In this document: in pieces, positions 24,013-32,638 of the stretch
How the letters are laid out: each line of letters begins with the position of its first letter
Numbering within the stretch: position 1 is the stretch's first letter
NCBI GenBank assembly: GCA_938002015.1
Contig: CALLAU010000032.1
Location: forward strand, 1 to 51,628
Length of the DNA stretch: 51,628 bases
From: an uncultured Bdellovibrionales bacterium
GTDB taxonomy: Bacteria; Bdellovibrionota; Bdellovibrionia; Bdellovibrionales; UBA1609
Direction: 5' to 3'
The notes under the pieces: model-generated
What the model was told of the DNA's origin: nothing
What the model saw: the letters and a program-made list of their open reading frames with translations, nothing else
Database searches by the model: none
Position numbers and translations under genes: made by a program

Positions 24013-24483
24013 AGGCTTTGGCAGGTAAACGGCTGGAATTACATTATAATTTCACTTTCTCTTATCTTCCAAGCATCTCTTTAAAGACCAAACTTTTGGC
24101 AGTAACGCCTTTTTTGGGCACACCCCTTAACTGGAGCCTAAATGACTCCATATGGCCATTTTGACCCCACCAGATTATCTTAAACCACCAAAAACCTAGC
24201 CTAAAAGCCAATATGGCCCCAAAAAACCTGGCCCAGGCCTTGTAATATAAATACCAACAACCAGCCGAGGCCCTTCTACCACCGTAGAGACCTAAAGCCT
24301 CAAAAGACCTACCACATATCATATCTTTAAAGGAAACCGGGGCCCTAAGCCCCCAGACCCTGCCTTTTTTTTAAACTCAAAGCAAAAATCTACAAGCCTT
24401 TCAACACCCCAATTATGTGGACTTTTAAAGGAAAATAGAACAAAAAAGAGTTCTAGTTTTTTCAAATATAAGGGGCTTTTCAT
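24013..24483. other. C-rich gene-free stretch, possible structured RNA
   Basis: About 470 bases with no convincing gene. Composition differs from the rest: in 24181-24300 I count 40 C and 17 G on the plus strand, so GC is near 48% with strong strand asymmetry. A motif close to CCTAAAAGCC recurs at 24137, 24200, 24291 and 24344. Short hairpins can be drawn (TGGAG/CTCCA near 24132-24150, TCTAC/GTAGA near 24274-24287, GGGGC/GCCCC near 24340-24354), and an eight-T run sits at 24365-24372. The stem nearest the T-run is about ten bases away, so a terminator is not certain. It could be a leader of putA (+), of the matrixin-like gene (-), or a separate RNA. Confidence 0.4.
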
Positions 24484-27471
24484 ATGTGGTTTAAAAAATC
24501 TGTATCTGCACAACCTGTTTCAAGTGAACCTATCGTAAAAATTGGTTCGCGTATTTTTGGCCAGAGCTCTCTTAAAGGTAAGTCTATGCTTAGTAAAGAC
24601 TACTGGTATTCAAAAGTTATGGACTGGTCGATGAAGTCTGTTGATTTTAAAACTAGAATGTTTAGATTTGTTGATGTCTTCCCCTATCTCAATTCAGGTG
24701 AAGATATTTTAAAGCACCTAAAAGAATATTTTGAAGATGAAAATGGGAAACTGCCAGCAATGTTCTCTGTAGGCACTGGCGTTGGTCAATTAGCCCCAAA
24801 CCTTGTCGCTAAAACTGTACAAAAAAATATTAAAGATATGGCTCGGCTTTTTATCACAGGAGAAAGCCCTGAAGATGCTCTAAAGAAACTTGTTGAATCA
24901 AGAAATCAGGGCTGGTCATTTACAGCTGACTTACTTGGAGAAGCAACATTATCTGAGAAAGAAGGCAAGGATTATCAAGACCGCTATCTTGATATGATCA
25001 TAAGGCTTCATGAAGAGTCTAAAGCATGGGAAAGCAACACACTGATTGATTCAAATCATTTAGGAGAAATACCTAAGGTAAATGTTTCTGTTAAAATTTC
25101 CTCTCTTTACTCACAAATTAAAGTTCAAAACTGGGAAGATTCTAAAAATGTTCTCATTGAAAAACTAAAACCCATTTTTAGAAAAGCCAAAGAGCTCGGT
25201 GTTTTTATCAATTTAGATATGGAGCACTATGAATATAAAGATCTTACTTTAGACGTTTTTGAATCCATAACTATGGACGCTGAGTTTAAAGACTATCCAC
25301 ACTGGGGCATAGTTATTCAAGCCTATTTAAAAGACTCTTATGCAGATTGTGAAAGAATGATCTCCTTTGCAAAGAAGCGAGGAGTTCCTTTTACCATTAG
25401 GCTTGTTAAAGGCGCTTACTGGGATTTTGAAATGATTCATGCAAAACAAAACGCTTGGCCCATTCCCGTGTTTACGAAAAAATCAAACTCTGATCATAAC
25501 TATGAAAAGTGCGCACAAACTCTACTAAAAAATTACAAATATTTATGGACAGCTCTTGGTTCACACAACGTAAGATCCTTAGCGGCCTCAATGGTTTATG
25601 CCGAGCAAAATAAAATCCCTAAAGAGGCGTTTGAAATTCAAATGCTTTATGGAATGGCAGACCCTTTTAAATCTAACCTTGTTGAAATGGGTTATAGAGT
25701 AAGAGAATACGCAACGATAGGAGACCTTGTCCCTGGAATGGCTTATTTAGTAAGGAGACTTTTAGAAAATAGCTCAAATGAATCTTTCCTACAAAGCGCT
25801 AAGAACTCACAAGATGCTAGCCTTTTACAAAGCCCTAAATACTATGAGGAAAAGCCATACTCAGTTGAAGGGTTTTACAACCATCCACTAGTGGACTTTA
25901 CTAAAAAAAATGAAAGAGAAAGCTTTAAAAAAGCTATTTCTGATTGGGAAAATTTCTTTAAAGAAGAAAAAAATGTTCCCTTTATAGTAAACGGCAACAA
26001 AGAGAGCTCTACTTCAAATTTAAAAAGAAAGAACCCAAATTCTTCAACCCAAGTTCTATACACAGTTACAAATACAAGCCCTGAAAAAGTTGAAACCGCA
26101 ATAGCCGTGGCAAATGCTTATCAAAAAACCTGGAGCGCTACTGATTTTAAAATGCGAGCTCAGATCATAGATAAAGTTGCTGATTTAATTGATGAAAACA
26201 GATATAAGCTTGCTACATTACAAACAATTGAAATTGGAAAGCCATGGAAAGAGTCTGATGGAGATATAACTGAGGCTATAGATTTTTGCAGATACTATGC
26301 AAAAGATTTAAAAAGAATGAGTGAACCTTTTAAAGTTGGCTCAGCTCCAGGAGAAGAAAGTTTCTACCATTATAAGTCTCGTGGACTTTGCGCAGTAATT
26401 GCTCCCTGGAACTTTCCACTAGCTATTCTTTGTGGCATGGCAGTTGCCCCTCTTGCTACAGGAAACTGCGTTCTTATTAAACCTGCTGAGCAAAGTTCTT
26501 ACACAGCCTACGAGTTTTTTAAAATTTTAATGAAAGCTGGCGTTCCAAAAGAAGCTGCTCATTTTCTACCTGGATTAGGTGAAGATGTTGGAGCTACGTT
26601 AGTTAAAGATAAAAGGGTATCCGTAATTAACTTTACCGGATCAAAAGAGGTTGGCCTTAGCATCATTAAAGAGAGTGCAAATGTTCAAGCTGGGCAAAAC
26701 TTTGTTAAAAAACCTATTGTAGAAATGGGCGGAAAAAATGCACTCATCATTGATAGTGATGCTGATTTAGATCAGGCAGTCTCAGGGCTTATCTACTCAG
26801 CTTTTGGTTTTTCAGGACAGAAGTGTTCTGCATGCAGTCGCGTTATTGTTCTTGAAGGAATTTATGAGGCCTTTACTAACAGGCTTAAAGAGGCTGTTAA
26901 AGACATTCAGGTTTACCCAGCTACAAATCCGAAAGCCTACCTAGGACCAGTTGTTGATGAAGACTCTCATAGAAGAATTCAAACTCTTATTGAAAAGAAT
27001 AAAGAAAAGTATGACTACGCGTGCGCTGATGAAACTAAAAACTTACCAGAGGGTAATTATATACTTCCACACATCTTTTTTGATGTAGAGGCAAACTCTG
27101 ATCTTGCACAAAATGAAATTTTTGGCCCTGTTCTAGCTGTTATTAAGACAGACTCTATTGAATCAGCGATTGAAATTAACAATTCAACTATTTATGCTTT
27201 AACTGGCGGAATTTACTCAAGAACTCCTTCGCATATTGAAAAAGTAAAAGATGAGTTAGAAGTTGGAAATCTTTATATCAATAGATCAATTACAGGAGCC
27301 ATGGTAGATAGACACCCTTTTGGTGGATATAAAATGTCTGGACTTGGGAGTAAAACTGGTGGACCAGATTACTTACAAAACTTTATGGAACCTAGAGTGA
27401 TGACAGAGAATCTTGTAAGGCAGGGTTTTTCTCCTGACCTACTAGAAAGTTCTGAGTTAAACGAAGGATAG
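24484..27471 (+). CDS. putA: Bifunctional proline dehydrogenase / L-glutamate gamma-semialdehyde dehydrogenase
   Basis: A protein of 995 residues, the short PutA form without an N-terminal DNA-binding domain. It oxidises proline to P5C and then to glutamate, passing electrons through FAD to quinone and then using NAD+. The proline dehydrogenase barrel spans about 60-440 (FINLDMEHYEYKDLT, RLVKGAYWD, QMLYGMADPF, REYATIGDLVPGM). The aldehyde dehydrogenase domain spans about 510-985: APWNFPLAIL, FTGSKEVGLS, VEMGGKNALI, catalytic cysteine in FGFSGQKCSACSR, and NEIFGPVLAV. AAGGGGC precedes the ATG. Its last 80 bases overlap the end of the convergent rhomboid gene. Proline catabolism suits a bacterium that lives on amino acids. 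Confidence 0.95.
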   Translation: MWFKKSVSAQPVSSEPIVKIGSRIFGQSSLKGKSMLSKDYWYSKVMDWSMKSVDFKTRMFRFVDVFPYLNSGEDILKHLKEYFEDENGKLPAMFSVGTGVGQLAPNLVAKTVQKNIKDMARLFITGESPEDALKKLVESRNQGWSFTADLLGEATLSEKEGKDYQDRYLDMIIRLHEESKAWESNTLIDSNHLGEIPKVNVSVKISSLYSQIKVQNWEDSKNVLIEKLKPIFRKAKELGVFINLDMEHYEYKDLTLDVFESITMDAEFKDYPHWGIVIQAYLKDSYADCERMISFAKKRGVPFTIRLVKGAYWDFEMIHAKQNAWPIPVFTKKSNSDHNYEKCAQTLLKNYKYLWTALGSHNVRSLAASMVYAEQNKIPKEAFEIQMLYGMADPFKSNLVEMGYRVREYATIGDLVPGMAYLVRRLLENSSNESFLQSAKNSQDASLLQSPKYYEEKPYSVEGFYNHPLVDFTKKNERESFKKAISDWENFFKEEKNVPFIVNGNKESSTSNLKRKNPNSSTQVLYTVTNTSPEKVETAIAVANAYQKTWSATDFKMRAQIIDKVADLIDENRYKLATLQTIEIGKPWKESDGDITEAIDFCRYYAKDLKRMSEPFKVGSAPGEESFYHYKSRGLCAVIAPWNFPLAILCGMAVAPLATGNCVLIKPAEQSSYTAYEFFKILMKAGVPKEAAHFLPGLGEDVGATLVKDKRVSVINFTGSKEVGLSIIKESANVQAGQNFVKKPIVEMGGKNALIIDSDADLDQAVSGLIYSAFGFSGQKCSACSRVIVLEGIYEAFTNRLKEAVKDIQVYPATNPKAYLGPVVDEDSHRRIQTLIEKNKEKYDYACADETKNLPEGNYILPHIFFDVEANSDLAQNEIFGPVLAVIKTDSIESAIEINNSTIYALTGGIYSRTPSHIEKVKDELEVGNLYINRSITGAMVDRHPFGGYKMSGLGSKTGGPDYLQNFMEPRVMTENLVRQGFSPDLLESSELNEG

Positions 27472-28375
27472 AAGCTGCTAGAACACCAAGAGTAAATCCA
27501 CCTAAATGCGCTGAGTGAGCCACAGAGCCATAAATACCAGCGCTAGAGTAATGGTTTGCAAGTTCATACAAAGCCCACCATATAACTATACCAACAGCAG
27601 GAAGACTTATAAAGCCAAAGTAGCCTTCAAATGGAAGTAAAAAGTAGAAGAAACTTGTTTTCTCATGAAGTAAATAAAACGAATAAAAAGCCACTAAGGC
27701 ACTAACTGAACCACTAGCACCAATAAGTGAAACCATAGAGAGTCCATTTAGAGAAAAATAGAAAAAAGCTCCCATAACACCACCAAGGAGAAACAAGCTT
27801 AAAAACATTATGCTTCCAAATCTCTTCTCTACAGCTACACCAAATAAAAGTAAAAATAAAAGGTTGGCTATAAGATGCCCAGTTGATGCATGCAAAAACA
27901 TATAGGTAAAAACTGTGGTTTCAGCAAAAGAGTCATAATTAATACCATAGCTTAAAAGTATTTTTTCAAAGAAAGACTTATTTCTTATTTTCTGGATACT
28001 TTTCCAAAATTCATATTTAACCAAATCACCTTGCTTAGCATACCATTCTTCATACGGAAAAAACTTTGAGTCTCTTAAAGATAAATATCCGAGTATTTTT
28101 TTTGAAGACTCTGGTTTTTTTTTATCTAAAACAAGTTGTTTGACTAAAGAGCCTAATACAATTTTATTATCAATAAGATAGCGTGTGTAGGCTTCGCCCT
28201 GAACTTGCCAAAACACACTTCTCTCTTCAACTGGCAGATTTGCAAGAGCATTTTGATCAAATGGCTTTGAAAGCAGAAAGCAAACAATTAAAATTAAAGA
28301 TACTAAGATACATATAGGAGCATGTTTTAAATTTAAAACTAAGCTTTCATGCTCAGGCACAGGAAAGAAAATCAT
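27392..28375 (-). CDS. Rhomboid-family intramembrane serine protease
   Basis: A protein of 327 residues: a membrane helix at about 14-38, a soluble region of about 110 residues, then the six-helix rhomboid core. The catalytic dyad is visible as serine in GASGSVSAL and histidine in AHSAHLGGF, and HLIANLLFLLLFG matches the H-x-x-x-N oxyanion helix. Rhomboids cut single-pass membrane proteins within the bilayer. The ATG overlaps the stop of the RDD gene as ATGA, so translation is coupled. The 3' end overlaps putA tail-to-tail by 80 bases; the shared region encodes only the hydrophilic C-terminal tail. Confidence 0.9.
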   Translation of the reverse strand: MIFFPVPEHESLVLNLKHAPICILVSLILIVCFLLSKPFDQNALANLPVEERSVFWQVQGEAYTRYLIDNKIVLGSLVKQLVLDKKKPESSKKILGYLSLRDSKFFPYEEWYAKQGDLVKYEFWKSIQKIRNKSFFEKILLSYGINYDSFAETTVFTYMFLHASTGHLIANLLFLLLFGVAVEKRFGSIMFLSLFLLGGVMGAFFYFSLNGLSMVSLIGASGSVSALVAFYSFYLLHEKTSFFYFLLPFEGYFGFISLPAVGIVIWWALYELANHYSSAGIYGSVAHSAHLGGFTLGVLAASILRLTQNFLVGQEKNPALQDSLSSL

Positions 28376-30069
28376 CTTTCACTCACTTTTGAAGCTGGCG
28401 CTCTTAAGTTATAAGGCTCTGATATAAACTCACCTCTACCGTATTCTTTAATCAGGCCGTATAAGACCTCTGTAGCTAACTCCTGCTCTTTCATAAACTG
28501 AAGCTTATATGCTAGAAGCTCTCCTAGCTTTCTCCACCTAAAATCTCTCTCACTTTGTCGAGCCCATTCACCGGCAAGGCCTTTAACATCATCCTTATTT
28601 TCTGTGACTTCTAATAGCCTGTGTATTGCATCAAGCTTTATAAACTCAGGTACACTCGCTGTAAATATAATTTCTTCTATAGTTTTTTGATTACCTGCAT
28701 ATTTCATTACAGTAGCACTAACACCTTTTTTAGAAAGTGAACTATAATCTTTATTACATATTTTAATTTTACCAAGTAAATAGTTATCCTCTAAGTCAAG
28801 TGATGGTAAACTCTCCGCTCGCCTAATGAAATTAGTGCAAGCTGATGTTAATTCAATTCCACACTTTCCCTTTAAATCTTCATAACAAATCCATCGAGCG
28901 AACTCGAGTTGGTTTGCATTGTCCATAGCAGATAAAGCCACACTCATATCAACTGGGCTGTAACTGTCACCAGCTAAAAGAGATTTAAGTTTAACATTCA
29001 TTTGAGTAATAAAAAGATCAAAACCAAATGCTTGAGGTAAACTATATAGCTTTCTTTTTGCTGATTTAAATCTGCCAAAAACAAGGTCTCTTTTTACACC
29101 CCACACTTTAGACATAAGGAGTTCAGTTTCTTTAATAGGAGAACCATTTATTAAAGACTTAGAGAGCTCACACGCTGGGCTACTTGGAGCCTCTAAACAA
29201 ATTCTTTTTAAATAAAGATCCTTTAAAAAAGCCGAGTCTGTAGATGCTGTTTGTGTAACAAAGTATGCAGCAAGGTAGCCAAGCTCATCGTTAGAATTAG
29301 CCCTTAGAGCTAAATTAGCCTCTATATTTAAACACTCTTCAGATATCTTACCAATACCAAATAAAGTTATCGCAGTTTCAATTCTAGCTGAAGTTAAGCC
29401 ATCTTCTCTCCAGTTAGTATGATAAGAATCGATTTCACTACAAACAGGGTAAGAAACTTCACTTGAACTCATTAAGACTTGATCAATACTTTTTTCTTGA
29501 AAATTTAATCCTGTAACTAAGAGTAATCCTATAAAGAGTAATATGTTTAAAAAAGCAAAAGCCTCTACACTTTTTTGCACATAAGTATTTTCTAGAATAT
29601 TTGAATTTGCTTTTTCTATTCCTTTATCACTCATTAAACCTATACCAAAAAAATCATCAAATATACTTTTAGCAGATCTGCTATAAAAAATAGAAATATT
29701 TAAAACACAAAAAGGAAAGAGGAGGCCTGTAAAGTTCCATAAGAAAATTTTTACTAAAAAACTGTACCTTGATATACTTTGACTCTTACTAATAATTCTA
29801 ACTTTTAATAATTTTTGACCAACGCTTCTTAAACAAAAAAACTGTAGCGCTGTTCTATAAATGCAGAGTGTGATTAGACCCGAGGCCAAAATAAGAAACT
29901 GTCCAAAGAAAAGATTCGAGTTTACTCCTAATGTAAGATACTCATTTAACTTTTCTCGAATTCCACTCGTTAAAAGCAAGACCACAGGGAATATAATAAA
30001 TATATCTGCAAATAGAGCCGCAACTCTATCAAATGCCTTTAAATAAGTAGTTTTAGCTTGCTCACTCAC
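28372..30069 (-). CDS. RDD-family membrane protein with large C-terminal region
   Basis: A protein of 565 residues. The N-terminal part is an RDD domain with about four membrane segments: DRVAALFADIFIIF provides the R and two D residues, and SVGQKLLKVRII is the family's second conserved block. Another hydrophobic segment lies at about 170-190. The remaining 370 residues are soluble, mostly helical and possibly repeat-like (alternating LxxA patterns), with several cysteines, and match nothing I know. The start is GTG; no other in-frame start fits. A perfect hairpin ends one base before this GTG and no Shine-Dalgarno is present. It is coupled to the rhomboid gene; the RDD protein might be a partner or substrate (inference). 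Confidence 0.75.
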   Translation of the reverse strand: MSEQAKTTYLKAFDRVAALFADIFIIFPVVLLLTSGIREKLNEYLTLGVNSNLFFGQFLILASGLITLCIYRTALQFFCLRSVGQKLLKVRIISKSQSISRYSFLVKIFLWNFTGLLFPFCVLNISIFYSRSAKSIFDDFFGIGLMSDKGIEKANSNILENTYVQKSVEAFAFLNILLFIGLLLVTGLNFQEKSIDQVLMSSSEVSYPVCSEIDSYHTNWREDGLTSARIETAITLFGIGKISEECLNIEANLALRANSNDELGYLAAYFVTQTASTDSAFLKDLYLKRICLEAPSSPACELSKSLINGSPIKETELLMSKVWGVKRDLVFGRFKSAKRKLYSLPQAFGFDLFITQMNVKLKSLLAGDSYSPVDMSVALSAMDNANQLEFARWICYEDLKGKCGIELTSACTNFIRRAESLPSLDLEDNYLLGKIKICNKDYSSLSKKGVSATVMKYAGNQKTIEEIIFTASVPEFIKLDAIHRLLEVTENKDDVKGLAGEWARQSERDFRWRKLGELLAYKLQFMKEQELATEVLYGLIKEYGRGEFISEPYNLRAPASKVSER

Positions 30070-30091
30070 AGGTTTTTATCGACAAAAACCT
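30070..30091. repeat. Perfect hairpin abutting a GTG start codon
   Basis: AGGTTTTT (30070-30077) pairs with AAAAACCT (30084-30091) across six bases. On the minus strand the 8-bp stem ends directly before the GTG start of the RDD gene, in the place of a ribosome binding site. It could control translation of the RDD-rhomboid pair. It is not a terminator for an upstream gene, since no T-run follows on the minus strand. Confidence 0.5.
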
Positions 30092-30189
30092 TGTATTTCT
30101 TGATTTAAAACGTATTAAACTGGGCCTTAGTAAATAGGTATAACCCTACCTAACTTAATATTCTCTTAACTATCCTTAAAAATAAGGGC

Positions 30190-30756
30190 TTAAAGCCAGT
30201 GCATCTGTACTTCTTGCAAGCTTTTATCTGGGCCAAACTCAAAATCAAGACGACCCTTTAATTTCCCGTTTTCAACCACTTCATAGCTTTCTATTCTCAT
30301 TGATGAGGATATGTCTCTTTTAAACGTTCTATCTGAAAGCTTGGAAAACCTTGAAATATCATTTATTAAAAGTTCTCTATACTCTTTTAAGAAATCTTCA
30401 GGACTATCTAACTTAATCCCGTCTTCACCTATATTTAATCTTAATTGTTGAATTTTGTTATCAACATTAAAAATATTATATTTTCCTTTTAAAACCTCAA
30501 ATCTAAGTTTATCTAGCTTACCTGGTTTTGAAGCAAACTTAGTCATATCTGTTTTTTGAAGTTGAGATAACCGGTATATAAAAGATTTCTGAACTGAAGC
30601 TCCAGGCGAACTGGCGATACCTCTTTCCCCTGACTTAAAATTTAAAAAGCTAATATTAAACACAAATAAAAAAATGAAAACTGAAAATATAGAACCTAAT
30701 AAAATAAGTCTATTGTTTAGTACACTCATTATCTCTAATTTAAATTTTTCAGACAT
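30190..30756 (-). CDS. Membrane-anchored hypothetical protein
   Basis: A protein of 188 residues with one membrane segment near the N-terminus (about 17-36, LILLGSIFSVFIFLFVFNISFL) and a basic, charged remainder. The ending (GKLKGRLDFEFGPDKSLQEVQMHWL) is beta-rich. AGGGAGT lies before the ATG, a strong ribosome binding site. It is 92 bases after the ExbD gene on the same strand and may be a late member of the Glt-like operon, or its own transcript. No family recognised. Confidence 0.55.
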   Translation of the reverse strand: MSEKFKLEIMSVLNNRLILLGSIFSVFIFLFVFNISFLNFKSGERGIASSPGASVQKSFIYRLSQLQKTDMTKFASKPGKLDKLRFEVLKGKYNIFNVDNKIQQLRLNIGEDGIKLDSPEDFLKEYRELLINDISRFSKLSDRTFKRDISSSMRIESYEVVENGKLKGRLDFEFGPDKSLQEVQMHWL

Positions 30757-30848
30757 TAAACACTCCCTACTAAATCATGCACAAAAAAACTTACTTTGTC
30801 TAAACATGTTGCATTTTAATTGCAGGACCTAGGTCTTGAAGGCGTGTT

Positions 30849-31427
30849 TTACTCTGCTTTTGCTGAGTCAGTTTTAATTACAGCAAAGTTAATCGCCTCT
30901 CCGCCTGCTTGTGTAATCGTATACATAATCTTCTTTAAAGATAGAATGTCTACTTTCTTATCAGCTTGGATTGTAACTTTATGAAAAAATTGATCTTCTT
31001 CTGCATTCGGATCTTTCGCCTTTCTTACAGCATCTTTTACCTGGTTTGCTAAAGATTCTCTTCTTTCTTTTGACTGCTCTTCTAAAGATTTTTCCAGCTC
31101 TGTTTTAAGTGTTTCAAGAACCCAATTTTGAGATGCTTTAATTTCTTCAAAAGTTGCAACAGGCTCACCGTTTAGCTCCGCACCTTCAAGGCTTACAACC
31201 ACTACATTTGATGGCTTTAACTCTTTAACGGAACTTGCTGTAGGTAAGTCAACATTCTCTTTCATTGGAAGCACTTCACCAGTGGTTTGATAATTCATTA
31301 ATAAGAAAACCACTAAAACCGTGAACATATCAACCATAGCTGTAAGTGATAACGTAACTACGGCAGTTCTACCACCAGCAGCAAGTCTACCTCTTCTATC
31401 TCTTTTTCCTGGAGTATAAATCGCCAT
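30849..31427 (-). CDS. ExbD/TolR-family protein (second copy)
   Basis: A protein of 192 residues with one N-terminal membrane helix (VTLSLTAMVDMFTVLVVFLLMNY) that carries the ExbD/TolR aspartate in the M-V-D segment, the proton-path residue. The periplasmic part is longer than in E. coli ExbD and has a coiled-coil stretch (LETLKTELEKSLEEQSKERR) before a C-terminal TolR-like beta-alpha domain (VTIQADKKVDILSLKKIMYTITQAGG). It pairs with the ExbD gene upstream and the TolQ gene, as AglQ and AglS pair with AglR in Myxococcus. The genes are separated by only 5 bases. Confidence 0.88.
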   Translation of the reverse strand: MAIYTPGKRDRRGRLAAGGRTAVVTLSLTAMVDMFTVLVVFLLMNYQTTGEVLPMKENVDLPTASSVKELKPSNVVVVSLEGAELNGEPVATFEEIKASQNWVLETLKTELEKSLEEQSKERRESLANQVKDAVRKAKDPNAEEDQFFHKVTIQADKKVDILSLKKIMYTITQAGGEAINFAVIKTDSAKAE

Positions 31428-31432
31428 CTGTG

Positions 31433-31903
31433 TTAAGTCCCACTTCCTGGAGTCACCGCAATTTGATCAAAGCCTTCAGAAATTGCCACATCCATTCCTT
31501 TAATCATACTTTCATATTCTAACTCATCATCAACAGATAAAAAGAGATCTGATTTTTCAGGATAACGTTCTTTAATGCTTTTAAGTTCTTTACCTAAAGT
31601 TTCAGTATCGTATTCACCATCAATTTTTAAAATTGGAATAGACCTGTTGCCAATAAGCACAAAGTAGCCATTTGACCTTATATCAACTCTTAATGCTATT
31701 TCTAAGTTCTTAGGCTTTTCTTCAAGTTGGTTTTCACTTTTTTGACCATAAATAGATGTCCCAAGTTGTATCATTGAAATTTGATTCCACACAGCTGTGA
31801 TAAGGAGAAATACAATAAGAACACTCATTAAATCAATAACAGGAACAATATTTAATTCCACGTTAGCTGATTTTTTGCCTTTCCCGTCATCTATGTGAGC
31901 CAT
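31433..31903 (-). CDS. ExbD/TolR-family protein (first copy)
   Basis: A protein of 156 residues with a membrane helix near the N-terminus (LNIVPVIDLMSVLIVFLLITAVW). The aspartate in PVIDLM is the expected proton-carrying residue. The periplasmic domain (IALRVDIRSNGYFVLIGN to the end) has the usual beta-alpha TolR shape. With the following ExbD copy and the TolQ protein it would form an inner-membrane proton-driven motor. It lies 25 bases after the TolQ gene and 5 before the second ExbD gene. Confidence 0.88.
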   Translation of the reverse strand: MAHIDDGKGKKSANVELNIVPVIDLMSVLIVFLLITAVWNQISMIQLGTSIYGQKSENQLEEKPKNLEIALRVDIRSNGYFVLIGNRSIPILKIDGEYDTETLGKELKSIKERYPEKSDLFLSVDDELEYESMIKGMDVAISEGFDQIAVTPGSGT

Positions 31904-31928
31904 CTATTTTATATCCTAAGTTTAAATT

Positions 31929-32594
31929 TTAAGTTCTTTGAATCTTATCTCTATTAGCAGTTACTAAGTTCATCACATCCATACTAGTTTCAAGCATGTC
32001 ATTAATTGCTCTTGAAATTCTAATCTGAAAGAAACCATATGCAACAACTGCAATGATCGCTACAAATAATCCTAAAGCTGTACAGTTTAAAGCCTCAGAA
32101 ATACCTCTTGCTAGAATCTCAGCTTTCTCAGCAGGGTCTGCACTAGCAACACCACCAAAAGATTTAATCATACCAATAATTGTACCAAGTAAACCAACTA
32201 ATACAGCAACGTTACCGATAACCGCTAAAAAACTCACCCAGCCTTCTAGTCTTGGAGTTTCTCTAAGAACTGAAGCATCCATTGCAACTTGAACTTCTTC
32301 ATCAGGTCTTCTATTTAAGACTTGTACTAAACCAGCTTGAATAGTGTTTGTTAGAGGAGCTGGCTTTTTATCACAAAAAGTAATCGCCTGTCTTACATCA
32401 CCTCGCAGTAACATACCTCTAATATTTGAAGCCGCATTATGCTTATTTACTGCAAGTCGTGATAAAGCAATAAATCTTTCTACTATTAAGAAGATCGCAA
32501 GCAAACCAATAAAGGCGATAAGGATCATAACATATCCGCCCTCGCAAAAATGCTTTGCTAACCAAAATCCATATTCCTGACAATTTTCGAACAT
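31929..32594 (-). CDS. MotA/TolQ/ExbB proton channel protein
   Basis: A protein of 221 residues from the ATG at 32594; an upstream TTG at 32606 is rejected because it would place the GGGGGA ribosome binding site inside the gene. The order of membrane segments is typical: helix 1 (VMILIAFIGLLAIFLIVERFIAL), a cytoplasmic loop with P-L-T-N-T-I, then helices 2 and 3 (WVSFLAVIGNVAVLVGLLGTIIGMIKSF and ALNCTALGLFVAIIAVVAYGFF), with the conserved L-L-G-T-I-x-G-M motif. It is the stator of the Agl-type motor. Its GGGGGA is complementary to the C-runs of the two candidate small RNAs. Confidence 0.9.
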   Translation of the reverse strand: MFENCQEYGFWLAKHFCEGGYVMILIAFIGLLAIFLIVERFIALSRLAVNKHNAASNIRGMLLRGDVRQAITFCDKKPAPLTNTIQAGLVQVLNRRPDEEVQVAMDASVLRETPRLEGWVSFLAVIGNVAVLVGLLGTIIGMIKSFGGVASADPAEKAEILARGISEALNCTALGLFVAIIAVVAYGFFQIRISRAINDMLETSMDVMNLVTANRDKIQRT

Positions 32595-32638
32595 CTCGTC
32601 CCCCAATTAAATTTTTCTTTTTACTACTTTATTCTAGT

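Noticed and set aside
24062..24513. Two overlapping minus-strand open frames (86 and 64 residues) in the C-rich gap
   Set aside because: The products are very rich in Trp, Phe and Gly, lack ribosome binding sites, and reflect the G-rich minus strand.
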